Source: Sphingobacterium sp. SRCM116780 (GTDB lineage Bacteria; Bacteroidota; Bacteroidia; Sphingobacteriales; Sphingobacteriaceae). From it: a stretch of DNA of 64,000 nucleotides. The notes beneath the pieces are model-generated. The model was not told the origin of the DNA and made no database searches. It saw nothing but the letters and a program-made list of their open reading frames with translations. The stretch covers positions 2,046,001 through 2,110,000 of the forward strand of contig NZ_CP090446.1 of the NCBI RefSeq assembly GCF_021442025.1, in the 5' to 3' direction. Position 1 is the stretch's first letter; the number at the start of each line of letters is the position of its first letter. A program made the position numbers and the translations under genes. This document shows, one piece after another, positions 1 through 8,064 of this stretch.

Positions 1-736
1 TGCTGAAGCGAATATTTTCGTAACAGGAAGCAACCAATGGAAAAGCTTTGATAAATGGCCACCAAAGGATGTAGAAGACAAAAAGCTGTATTTACAACCA
101 CAGGGTAAACTTGATTTTGAAAAAGTAGGTCGTACCGATTCTTGGGACGAATATGTCAGCGATCCAAACAAACCAGTACCTTATCAAGGTGGTGTCATGG
201 AAAGCAGAACACGCGAATACATGATTGATGATCAACGATTCGCTAGTTCGCGACCTGATGTAATGGTTTATCAAACCGAACCTTTGACAGCGGATATAAC
301 AATCGTTGGCCCAATTAAAAACTTTTTGAAAGTGTCTACTTCGGGTACAGATGCAGATTATGTAGTCAAATTAATCGATGTATATCCAGCCAATAGTCCA
401 TCTTTCAACAACAAAGTAATGGATGGGTATCAAATGTTGGTTCGTGGAGAGATTATGGCGGGTAAGTATAGGAATAGTTTTGAAAAAGCGGAACCTATGC
501 AACCAGGTTTTGTTACTGACATCAAATATACCATGCCCGATGTAGCACATACATTCAAAAAAGGACATCGTATCATGATTCAAGTGCAAAATACCTGGTT
601 CCCAATTGCCGAGAGGAATCCACAACAATTTTTTGAAGGTTATGAGGCAACAGCAACTGATTATAGAAAAGCAACACACCGTATTTTTCATGATGTGAAT
701 AACGCTTCTTATATTGAATTCAGTGTCTTAAAATAA
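1..736 (+). CDS. CocE/NonD-family hydrolase, C-terminal part (5' truncated by window edge)
   Basis: The reading frame is open from base 2 and ends with TAA at 734-736, so only the last ~244 residues are present. They look like the end of the alpha/beta-hydrolase cap region followed by the X-Pro dipeptidyl-peptidase C-terminal jelly-roll domain of the CocE/NonD, alpha-amino-acid ester hydrolase and glutaryl-7-ACA acylase group. Visible landmarks are the segment around 'GVMESRTREYMIDDQRFA', the strand 'DADYVVKLIDVYP', and the late motif 'HRIMIQVQNTWFPIAERNPQ'. Members hydrolyse amide or ester bonds of small acylated substrates and are usually exported in Bacteroidota. The catalytic Ser-Asp-His region and any signal peptide lie outside the window, so the substrate cannot be stated. 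The ATG at 197 is internal, not a start. Confidence 0.85.
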   Translation, partial: AEANIFVTGSNQWKSFDKWPPKDVEDKKLYLQPQGKLDFEKVGRTDSWDEYVSDPNKPVPYQGGVMESRTREYMIDDQRFASSRPDVMVYQTEPLTADITIVGPIKNFLKVSTSGTDADYVVKLIDVYPANSPSFNNKVMDGYQMLVRGEIMAGKYRNSFEKAEPMQPGFVTDIKYTMPDVAHTFKKGHRIMIQVQNTWFPIAERNPQQFFEGYEATATDYRKATHRIFHDVNNASYIEFSVLK

Positions 737-740
737 TCAA

Positions 741-1208
741 ATGCAATACCCTTTTTTTCTTGCCCTACATTCGGCTACACGATGGATAATCACGCTCTGT
801 ATGATCATTTTATTGTTCCGAGCTTATTTTGGATGGAAAAAAGGGTATTCATTTTCAAAAAAAGATACCATTCTTCAAGTTTCGACGCTGCTACTATTGT
901 ATCTACAGTTTGTTCTTGGAATAACACTGTATTTCGAGAGTCCTATTGTTGATTATTTCTTAGAAAACTTCAAAGAAGCGATCAAGCTTCGTCAGGTTCG
1001 ATTTTTTGGAATGGAGCATATCACGATGATGGCAATTGGCATCTTTGTATTTAGTATTGGTGTGGTCAAAGGTTTCAAAAAAGAAAGCAGTGTAGATAAA
1101 TTTAGAACTATATTTATCTACACTGCTTGGACTATTTTGATCATCTTCACTTCTATCCCCTGGGAATTCTCGCCATTAACGAGTAGACCTAGTTTTAGAG
1201 CGTTCTAA
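741..1208 (+). CDS. small four-helix integral membrane protein, cytochrome b-like
   Basis: 155 residues with about four hydrophobic segments (near residues 12-30, 45-65, 90-112 and 125-142) separated by short charged loops. Two histidines sit near membrane segments ('LHSATRW' near the N-terminus and 'MEHITMM' near residue 93), which could be axial heme ligands. Bacteroidota carry related small proteins that are often labelled cytochrome b, but I cannot show heme binding from sequence. It starts four bases after the upstream hydrolase stop, so it is probably cotranscribed with it. It ends six bases before the convergent crotonase gene. The membrane topology is well supported; the function is not. 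Confidence 0.7.
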   Translation: MQYPFFLALHSATRWIITLCMIILLFRAYFGWKKGYSFSKKDTILQVSTLLLLYLQFVLGITLYFESPIVDYFLENFKEAIKLRQVRFFGMEHITMMAIGIFVFSIGVVKGFKKESSVDKFRTIFIYTAWTILIIFTSIPWEFSPLTSRPSFRAF

Positions 1209-1214
1209 GAAGCT

Positions 1215-2000
1215 TTATTCTCCCTTCCAATCTGGAGTCCTTTTTTCTACTCGCGCATCCATACCCTCTTTAAAATCATGACTTGTGCGCAATTTATCTA
1301 ATTGCTGCAACAAATAAGGATACTGTTCTGAAGATTTAAGATTCCTTAATTCTTTTGCTGACTCAAATCCCATTTTTACTGCTAATGGAGCTGCTGCTGT
1401 CAATTTGCTGATCAATGTTGAAAGTAATGTTGGCTTTTGATCCATTAATGCATATACCAATCCTAAATCTTGCATTTCTTGTGCTGTAGACACTTCGCCT
1501 CGAATACATAGATCTAATGCCTTATGATAAGGAAAATGCTTCAATAAACCCGCTAACACTTGAAATGGAAACAGTCCAATCTGTACTTCTGGCAAAGAGA
1601 ACTGGACATCTGTATACGCAAAGACATACGTACATTCCAAAATCAGAAGAAATCCTCCTGCAATGACATTACCCTCCACAACAGCTATGGAGGGTTTATT
1701 TAATTGTGACATAACCTCTCCCAAAGATAATTTCACATTAGGTATCTCATCAGATTGTTCGGCCAAATCCGGGTTTTCAAATGCTTTCAAATCCATGCCC
1801 GCACAAAAGACTGGACCTTCTGCCGCGAGTACGACGACACGAACATTGACATCATCATTGGCACATTGAATAGCATGATATATTTCACTAATCATGTGTG
1901 GAGTGAAAGCATTGCGTTTTTCCGGACGTGCTAACGTTAAATAGAAAACATGATTTTCAAGTTTGGTTTTAATAAACTTATAATTCACATCATTATGCAT
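1215..2000 (-). CDS. enoyl-CoA hydratase/isomerase (crotonase) family protein
   Basis: 261 residues, normal crotonase length. The CoA/oxyanion-hole segment 'EGPVFCAGMDLKAF' (residues 61-74) and the second segment 'VIAGGFLLILEC' (near 112-123) are present. In a liu-type leucine-degradation cluster the expected role is 3-methylglutaconyl-CoA hydratase, giving HMG-CoA for the lyase encoded next. One catalytic Glu is kept in 'LPEVQIG' (E138). The other hydratase Glu, normally in 'GGGxELA', aligns with Leu, and the usual glycine-rich stretch after the second Glu reads 'FPFQVL'. Hydratase activity is therefore uncertain. It is the last gene of a minus-strand set, 12 bases after the HMG-CoA lyase stop. 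Confidence 0.85.
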   Translation of the reverse strand: MHNDVNYKFIKTKLENHVFYLTLARPEKRNAFTPHMISEIYHAIQCANDDVNVRVVVLAAEGPVFCAGMDLKAFENPDLAEQSDEIPNVKLSLGEVMSQLNKPSIAVVEGNVIAGGFLLILECTYVFAYTDVQFSLPEVQIGLFPFQVLAGLLKHFPYHKALDLCIRGEVSTAQEMQDLGLVYALMDQKPTLLSTLISKLTAAAPLAVKMGFESAKELRNLKSSEQYPYLLQQLDKLRTSHDFKEGMDARVEKRTPDWKGE

Positions 2001-2012
2001 AACTATCTGATT

Positions 2013-2858
2013 TTATGATATTAATTTAATAAACTCATTCCCTATGGCTAGAATTTTATTCTGTCCATCTCGTTCAAAATAATACAGCAAATCCTCTGTT
2101 GGAATATTTCCCACCAATTCATCTTCGGCAAATGGACATCCTCCATATCCCAATATAGCTCCATCAAATTTTCGACAACCGGCTAAATAAGCGGCATTAA
2201 TTTTTTCTAAACTACTGGCTTTTGGCGAGTGAAAATGTGCTCCGATATGCAAAGAAGGAAACTTCGAAATAGCCTGTTCAAAAAGTTGTGTAATCTGAGG
2301 CAACGTTGCTTCCGAGGTAGTATCGGCTAATGAAAATTCAATTACTCCTAGTGCTGCTATTTTATCGATCCACTCCAATACCAGTCCCTCACTCCAAGCA
2401 TCTCCAAAAGGATTTCCAAAAGCCATTGAAATATAAACAACCATTTGCTTTTGATGTGCATGAGCAATCTCAACGATACGTTGCAATCGTTCAAATGATG
2501 CTGCAATAGATGCATTGGTATTGCGTTGCTGGAAAGTTTCGGATATTGAAAACGGGTAACCTAAGAACGTAATTTTTTCAGATTGCACCGCACGTAAAGC
2601 GCCTTGCTCGTTTGCAATGATGCTCAATAACTTTGTTTTATCATTTAAAACCAGTTGACTTAACACTTCTTCTGTATCAGCAAGCTGAGGAACAGCTTTT
2701 GGTGATACAAATGAGCCGAAGTCTAACCAATCAAAAAGCTTACTCTCCAAAAGCATATTGAGATATTTCACCTTCTTTTCTGTTGGAATAAAAGGTGAAA
2801 TACCTTGAATGGCATCTCGTGGACATTCTACCAGGATGATATCTTGATCTTTAGGCAT
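2013..2858 (-). CDS. hydroxymethylglutaryl-CoA lyase
   Basis: Splits HMG-CoA into acetyl-CoA and acetoacetate, the last dedicated step of leucine breakdown. The TIM-barrel landmarks are visible: 'VECPRDAIQG' near the N-terminus (catalytic Arg-Asp), 'HFHSPKASS' (metal-binding His-x-His), and the signature 'GYGGCPFAEDELVGN' with the catalytic Cys. I chose the ATG at 2856-2858, giving 281 residues, because family homology begins with 'IILVECPRD'. The frame is open further upstream to 3050, but that part lies inside the acyl-CoA dehydrogenase gene in another frame and has no family match. With this start the gene overlaps the dehydrogenase stop by eight bases, typical of translational coupling. 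Confidence 0.93.
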   Translation of the reverse strand: MPKDQDIILVECPRDAIQGISPFIPTEKKVKYLNMLLESKLFDWLDFGSFVSPKAVPQLADTEEVLSQLVLNDKTKLLSIIANEQGALRAVQSEKITFLGYPFSISETFQQRNTNASIAASFERLQRIVEIAHAHQKQMVVYISMAFGNPFGDAWSEGLVLEWIDKIAALGVIEFSLADTTSEATLPQITQLFEQAISKFPSLHIGAHFHSPKASSLEKINAAYLAGCRKFDGAILGYGGCPFAEDELVGNIPTEDLLYYFERDGQNKILAIGNEFIKLIS

Positions 2859-3996
2859 CTTTTTGAATTTCTCTAGAAATGACCATTTTTTGAATACTGG
2901 AAGTTCCCTCTCCAATGGTACATAATTTTGCATCTCTAAAAAATTTCTCTGCGGGATAGTCTTTTGTAAAGCCATATCCTCCAAAAATTTGTACCGACTC
3001 ATTCGACACTGAAACTGCTGCTTCAGAGGCATACAATTTTGCCATAGCACCGATTTTAGAAATACGTTCGCCCCTATCTTTCATATAGCCTGCTTGTCTA
3101 GTCAACAATTCTGCCGCTTGAATTTCAGTTGCCATTTCTGCAAGCTTAAATCCTACAGCTTGAAAATCAAATATTTTTTGATTGAATTGCTCTCTTTCAT
3201 TTGCATATTTTAAAGCACATTCATATGCTCCACGCGCAATACCAAGTGATAATGCTGCAATAGAAATACGACCGCCATCCAATAGTTTTAATGCTTGTAC
3301 AAAACCTTGTCCTTCTTCTCCTACCATCTGATCTTGATGTACACGACAATTATCAAAAAATAAACATGCGGTTTCTGAGGCACGCATTCCTAGCTTATTT
3401 TCTTTCTTACCTGCAGAAAAACCAGCTGTACCTTTTTCTATAATAAAAGCGGTTACCCCCTTTTTATCTCCCTTTTCTCCTGTACGCGCCAATACAACCG
3501 CAACATCACAGCTAATCGCATGGGTAATAAAATTCTTAGATCCATTTAGCACGAAATAATCACCATCCCGAACGGCTACTGTAGACAAACCTCCAGCATC
3601 AGATCCTGAACCTGTTTCAGTTAATCCCCATGCACCTATCCATTCTGCTGTTGCTAATTTTGGTAAATATTTCTGTTTTTGGTTTTCGTTTGCAAAACTC
3701 AATATATGATTTGTACACAATGAATTATGTGCTGCTACCGAAAGTCCTATAGAACCACATACTTTTGAAATTTCATCTAAAATAGTGATGTACTCTTGAT
3801 ATCCAAAACCAGACCCTCCATATTGTTCGGGCACAATAATACCCATAAAGCCATGCTCACCTAATTTCTTAAATAAAGGAACTGGAAAAGTTTGAGATTC
3901 ATCCCACTCCATAATGTAAGGACGAATATGAGTTTCCGCAAAGTCTCTTGCACTTTGGCGAATCATCATCATTTGTTGTTCATTTTCAATAAACAT
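2851..3996 (-). CDS. acyl-CoA dehydrogenase, probably isovaleryl- or short/branched-chain type
   Basis: 381 residues, standard length for the FAD acyl-CoA dehydrogenase fold. The family signature 'WGLTETGSGSDAGG' lies at residues 123-136. The arginine-rich FAD/dimer segment 'FGGYGFTKDYPAEKFFRDAK' is followed by 'IGEGTSSIQK', whose Glu (E363) is at the position of the catalytic base of medium- and short-chain enzymes. It makes an enoyl-CoA and passes electrons to ETF. Given neighbours MCC beta, crotonase and HMG-CoA lyase, isovaleryl-CoA is the likely substrate; human isovaleryl-CoA dehydrogenase places its base elsewhere, so the exact substrate is inferred from context only. First gene of the minus-strand operon; divergent from the carboxylase gene. 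Confidence 0.9.
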   Translation of the reverse strand: MFIENEQQMMMIRQSARDFAETHIRPYIMEWDESQTFPVPLFKKLGEHGFMGIIVPEQYGGSGFGYQEYITILDEISKVCGSIGLSVAAHNSLCTNHILSFANENQKQKYLPKLATAEWIGAWGLTETGSGSDAGGLSTVAVRDGDYFVLNGSKNFITHAISCDVAVVLARTGEKGDKKGVTAFIIEKGTAGFSAGKKENKLGMRASETACLFFDNCRVHQDQMVGEEGQGFVQALKLLDGGRISIAALSLGIARGAYECALKYANEREQFNQKIFDFQAVGFKLAEMATEIQAAELLTRQAGYMKDRGERISKIGAMAKLYASEAAVSVSNESVQIFGGYGFTKDYPAEKFFRDAKLCTIGEGTSSIQKMVISREIQKDA

Positions 3997-4150
3997 AAAA
4001 ATGTTATTTTAATTTATAATTGGAATTCTGTTATTTACAAAAATAACAAAATTATAATATCTTTTTTTAGACATACTCAAAATATAATGTTAAATTTATC
4101 TCATATTATTAAATTCTAAATTTAACATGCTTTAAAATCCAATTATAACA
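3997..4150. promoter_or_regulatory. divergent promoter region with perfect 12-base inverted repeat
   Basis: This 154-base spacer separates the divergent acyl-CoA dehydrogenase and carboxylase genes. It holds ATGTTAAATTTA at 4087-4098 and its exact reverse complement TAAATTTAACAT at 4117-4128, separated by 18 bases. The core TAAATTTA is itself palindromic, so each arm could act as an operator half or full site. In addition CCAATTATAA occurs just before both start codons, reading toward each gene (minus strand 4014-4023, plus strand 4139-4148). The repeats are directly visible; binding by a regulator is inference. The spacer is very AT-rich, so some matching by chance is expected. Confidence 0.5.
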
Positions 4151-5758
4151 ATGAACGCATTAATTGTAGAGTTAGAAAAAAAAAGAGAACAGCTTCGATT
4201 AGGAGGCGGTGAAAATAAAATTAAAAAACTAAAAGAGAAGGGAAAACTAACCGCCTGGGAGCGAATAGAATATCTTTTAGATCCTCAAAAAGAATATATT
4301 GAAATTGGTCAGTTTGCTGGCGAAAACATGTATCCCGAAGAGGGAGGCTGTCCCAATGCAGGAGTTGTATGTGTACTCGGTTATGTTAAAGATGAATTAT
4401 GTGTAATTGTTTCTAATGATGCAACTGTGAAAGCAGGCGCATGGTTTCCGATCAGCTGTAAGAAAAATCTGCGTGCACAGGAAATTGCAATGGAAAATAA
4501 AATTCCAATTATCTATTTGGTGGACTCTGCTGGGGTGTTTTTACCGATGCAGGATCAAATCTTTCCAGATAAAGAACATTTTGGTCGTATTTTTAGAAAC
4601 AACGCTAAAATGTCTTCTATGGGCATCCCACAAATCGCTGCCATCATGGGCAGTTGTGTCGCGGGTGGTGCTTATTTACCCATCATGTCCGACTATGCTT
4701 TTATTGTAGAAGGTACAGGTTCGGTATTCCTTGCTGGTCCTTATTTAGTAAAATCTGCGATTGGGGAAACCGTAGATGCAGAAACATTAGGTGGTGCAAG
4801 TACACATTCTGTCATCTCAGGTGTAACGGATAATAAATTTCCTGATGAAGCAAGTTGCTTAGACGCTATCAAAGGCGTTATGGATAAGCTTGGTGCTCAC
4901 CCTAAAGCAGGTTTCAACAGAAAAGAAGCTAAATTACCGATATGTAAAAGCGAAGAAATAGCGGATATTCTACCCTTAGATAGAACAAAACCCTATTCCA
5001 TGCATACGCTATTAGATGCGTTGCTTGATGAAGGAAGTTTTGAAGAATATAAAAAAGACTATGGAAAAACAATTGTCTGCGGCTTAGCTCGTATAGATGG
5101 ATGGGCAGTAGGCATTGTTGCCAACCAGAGAGAGATTGTAAAAGCTAAGAAACCTGCAGGTGCGATAGAGATGCAGATGGGTGGTGTGATCTACAGTGAT
5201 TCAGCGGACAAAGCTGCTCGTTTTATTATGAACTGCAACCAACAACTCATTCCGCTTGTTTTTTTACAGGATGTGACGGGCTTTATGGTCGGTAGCCGAT
5301 CGGAACAAGGGGGAATCATAAAAGATGGCGCTAAAATGGTGAATGCGATGGCAAATTCTGTTGTTCCTAAATTCACTTTTATTATTGGTAATAGTTACGG
5401 AGCGGGCAATTATGCGATGTGTGGTAAAGCCTACGACCCTAGATTAATCTATGCATGGCCTACAGCTCAAATGGCTGTCATGAGTGGTGCTGCGGCTGGT
5501 AATACCCTATTGCAGATTCAAGAGTCAGCATTGAAGTCCAAAGGGGTAAACATTTCTGAAGAAGAAAAGAACTCTTTACTGAATACTATTAAGCAACGTT
5601 ATCAAGAGCAGTTAAGTCCTTATTATGCTGCTTCACGTATCTGGGTAGATGGTGTCATCAGACCTGATGAAACCAGAAAAGTAATCAGCTTGGGTATTGA
5701 AGCTGCTAATCACAATCCGATAACGGAACGGTATAATGTAGGTGTTATCCAAACTTAA
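4151..5758 (+). CDS. acyl-CoA carboxylase beta subunit, methylcrotonyl-CoA carboxylase type
   Basis: 535 residues, the usual length of the carboxyltransferase subunit of biotin-dependent acyl-CoA carboxylases. The segments 'VSNDATVKAGAWFPISCKK', 'YLVDSAGVFLPMQDQIFPD', 'HFGRIFRNNAKMSSMGIPQ' and 'GSCVAGGAYLPIMSD' follow the pattern of methylcrotonyl-CoA carboxylase beta more closely than that of propionyl-CoA carboxylase. The C-terminal half has 'GNSYGAGNYAMCGKAYDPR'. It transfers CO2 from carboxybiotin to 3-methylcrotonyl-CoA. The partner alpha subunit with biotin carboxylase and biotin-carrier domains is not in the window. Propionyl-CoA cannot be ruled out as an alternative substrate. It is transcribed alone and followed by a strong terminator. 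Confidence 0.88.
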   Translation: MNALIVELEKKREQLRLGGGENKIKKLKEKGKLTAWERIEYLLDPQKEYIEIGQFAGENMYPEEGGCPNAGVVCVLGYVKDELCVIVSNDATVKAGAWFPISCKKNLRAQEIAMENKIPIIYLVDSAGVFLPMQDQIFPDKEHFGRIFRNNAKMSSMGIPQIAAIMGSCVAGGAYLPIMSDYAFIVEGTGSVFLAGPYLVKSAIGETVDAETLGGASTHSVISGVTDNKFPDEASCLDAIKGVMDKLGAHPKAGFNRKEAKLPICKSEEIADILPLDRTKPYSMHTLLDALLDEGSFEEYKKDYGKTIVCGLARIDGWAVGIVANQREIVKAKKPAGAIEMQMGGVIYSDSADKAARFIMNCNQQLIPLVFLQDVTGFMVGSRSEQGGIIKDGAKMVNAMANSVVPKFTFIIGNSYGAGNYAMCGKAYDPRLIYAWPTAQMAVMSGAAAGNTLLQIQESALKSKGVNISEEEKNSLLNTIKQRYQEQLSPYYAASRIWVDGVIRPDETRKVISLGIEAANHNPITERYNVGVIQT

Positions 5759-5804
5759 TACGCTGATCATAACAGATGATCTCGAAACACTTGACTACAA
5801 AAAA

Positions 5805-5846
5805 AATAATAAAGCCCAGGTTCTAAAAAAACTGGGCTTTATTATT
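5805..5846. terminator. bidirectional rho-independent terminator
   Basis: Arms 5805-5819 and 5832-5846 (stem core AAAGCCCAG/CTGGGCTTT) with a 12-base loop. A-rich and T-rich flanks allow use from both sides, between the convergent carboxylase and acetoacetyl-CoA synthetase genes. Confidence 0.9.
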
Positions 5847-5869
5847 TGTCTACTATAGCTAGAGAGCTT

Positions 5870-7789
5870 TTACTTGTTATTCATCTGCATATGGATCCAA
5901 AAGTCCAATGACTTCGGATCTTTCAAGACATCTAGACTCACGGCTTTTTCAACAGGGGTTCCCATCATAATTTTCTTTACGGGAATTTCTAATTTTTTAC
6001 CACTCATGGTATAAGGAATAGCGGGTACAGCCACGATCTCATCTGGAACATGCCGAGGGCTATAGCTTTTTCTTAGCTTCAACTTAATCTGAGCTTGAAG
6101 ATCGTCTGATAACTCCACTCCTGGCTTCATTTGCACATATAAAGGCATCTTTGAGGTGCCGTCTTCATGATCAAGACAGATAATCAAACTATCTTCCACT
6201 TCCTCAAATGTATTCAACACGTTATATATTTCAGCTGTTCCAATACGGACACCTCCCCGATTCAAAGTCGCATCAGAGCGACCATATACAACAATACCAT
6301 CATGTTCCGTAAACTTGATCCAATCCCCATGACACCACAGTCCAGGATACTTTTCAAAATAACTTGCCTGGTATTGTCGATTATCATGGTCATTCCAAAA
6401 ATACAACGGCATAGAAGGCATCGGCAGCTCAATAACCAGTTCGCCTACCTCATTCTTTACGGATTCGCCATTTTCATTATAAGCGGCAATTTTTGAGCCT
6501 AGTGTTAAACATTGGATTTCTCCAGCATACACGGGTAGTAAAGGGTTTCCCGATAAAAATGCACTACAAACATCTGTTCCTCCGCTTAACGAAACAATTT
6601 GTGAGGAAGGAAATTGTTTTTGCAGCCATTCAAAAGTTTGAGGAGGTAATGGAGAACCTGTAGATCCAATTGTTTTCGGTTGAAATCTCGGTTGATCTAA
6701 TGTCAGGTGTTGATTGGCAATATAATATGCTGCCCCCGCCCCTACATGATCAATTTTATTCTGTTCAACAAAATCCCAAAAGGACAATTTTTCTGGATAA
6801 ACCATTGCACCTTCATAAATACAAAGTGTCGCACCGATTAATAAGGAAGATAGGGCGTAATTCCACATCATCCATCCTGTCGTTGCGTACCAAACAAATC
6901 GTTCTTCTTCTTGCACATTTTGATGCAAAGCCAAAGCTTTAAAATGTTCGATTAAATTACCACCATTACTATGGGTAATCGCTTTCGGTTTTCCTGTTGT
7001 GCCTGAAGAATATAAAATCCAAATAGGGTGATCAAATGGAACAGCGGTAAATGTTAGCGGCGCTGAAGTAGAAAAAGACAACATATCTGTCCATTTTTGC
7101 TCATCTATAAAAATAACATCATCTACTAAAGTATCTAGCTTGGAAGCTAACGATAGCATAGAAGATTTAATATCAAACAGCTTTCCATTATAGGAATAAA
7201 TAGCGTCTGCAAACAACAATTTGGGTTTTACCTGACTAAATCGTTCGACGATACTCGCCTCCCCAAAATCGGGTGAACAACAAGACCAAATAGCACCTAT
7301 GCTGTTGACCGCTAGAAAAAGAGCAATTGCTTCTGGACTGTTTCTTAAAACCGCTACGATACGATCTCCTTTTTCAACACCATACTCCAAAAGATGGTGC
7401 TGTAGGGAAATAACCATATCTTCCAGTTCTTTCCACGAGCAAGTGCGAAGGGGTTTGTTTTCTTCTTGAAATAAAATCGCAGGTCTATCCGTACTGGCTT
7501 TACGAAAAATATGCTCTGCATAATTTAAAGTAGCACCATCAAACCATTTTGAACCTATAAAACCTTGTGCAGATGCTGCAAGAACTTGGTGATAAGGAGT
7601 ATGTAGTTTTAGATCGAAGAATTGACTGATATCTTCCCAAAATTCAGCGAGTTCAGAAATCGACCATTCCCAAAGTGCTGGATAGGAATCCATTTTTTTA
7701 TGGCGCTTTTGTTCTACAAAATGCTTAAATTGAGTTAAAGAAGATTCCTGTTTATAATGAACAGAGGGCTGCCAAATTAAATTACTCAT
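5870..7789 (-). CDS. acetoacetate-CoA ligase (acetoacetyl-CoA synthetase)
   Basis: ANL-superfamily adenylate-forming enzyme of 639 residues. The AMP-binding P-loop is 'WILYSSGTTGKPKAITHS'. The AACS-typical segment 'WYATTGWMMWNYALSSLL' follows, then 'TGSPLPPQTFEWL' and the hinge/C-terminal parts 'YGRSDATLNRGGVRIGTAEI' and 'PYTMSGKKLEIPVKK'. It activates acetoacetate with ATP and CoA, so it returns the acetoacetate made by the neighbouring HMG-CoA lyase to central metabolism through thiolase. I chose the ATG at 7787-7789 ('MSNLIWQPS'), where family homology begins; the frame extends to 7816 but only with a TTG codon. It is convergent with the carboxylase gene and shares its terminator. Confidence 0.92.
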   Translation of the reverse strand: MSNLIWQPSVHYKQESSLTQFKHFVEQKRHKKMDSYPALWEWSISELAEFWEDISQFFDLKLHTPYHQVLAASAQGFIGSKWFDGATLNYAEHIFRKASTDRPAILFQEENKPLRTCSWKELEDMVISLQHHLLEYGVEKGDRIVAVLRNSPEAIALFLAVNSIGAIWSCCSPDFGEASIVERFSQVKPKLLFADAIYSYNGKLFDIKSSMLSLASKLDTLVDDVIFIDEQKWTDMLSFSTSAPLTFTAVPFDHPIWILYSSGTTGKPKAITHSNGGNLIEHFKALALHQNVQEEERFVWYATTGWMMWNYALSSLLIGATLCIYEGAMVYPEKLSFWDFVEQNKIDHVGAGAAYYIANQHLTLDQPRFQPKTIGSTGSPLPPQTFEWLQKQFPSSQIVSLSGGTDVCSAFLSGNPLLPVYAGEIQCLTLGSKIAAYNENGESVKNEVGELVIELPMPSMPLYFWNDHDNRQYQASYFEKYPGLWCHGDWIKFTEHDGIVVYGRSDATLNRGGVRIGTAEIYNVLNTFEEVEDSLIICLDHEDGTSKMPLYVQMKPGVELSDDLQAQIKLKLRKSYSPRHVPDEIVAVPAIPYTMSGKKLEIPVKKIMMGTPVEKAVSLDVLKDPKSLDFWIHMQMNNK

Positions 7790-8064
7790 TATTTCCGTTT
7801 CATTGGTTTGAGTCAAATCTAATGAAAATAAAACAACAAATCAGGTCAAAAAGACTGATTTATAAGAAAAATCAGAATCTACATCGGACATTAACAACAA
7901 CAAAATTTCTCAAGGCGATTCTTATGGAAAATATAGATTATGGGAACTTTATTTAAAAAAATAACAACAGTATGTGGACTTCTTGTTCTTACAAAGTCAG
8001 ATAACAAATCTTGTACAATAACATATACTTTCAAATATGTAAATATGTTTTTTGATCGGATAGA

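Noticed and set aside
2859..3050. N-terminal extension of HMG-CoA lyase by 64 residues
   Set aside because: The extra part lies within the acyl-CoA dehydrogenase gene in another frame and has no lyase homology; the ATG at 2858 gives the normal length and an 8-base overlap.
7790..7816. Upstream start for acetoacetyl-CoA synthetase
   Set aside because: It needs a TTG codon; the ATG at 7789 coincides with the start of family similarity.
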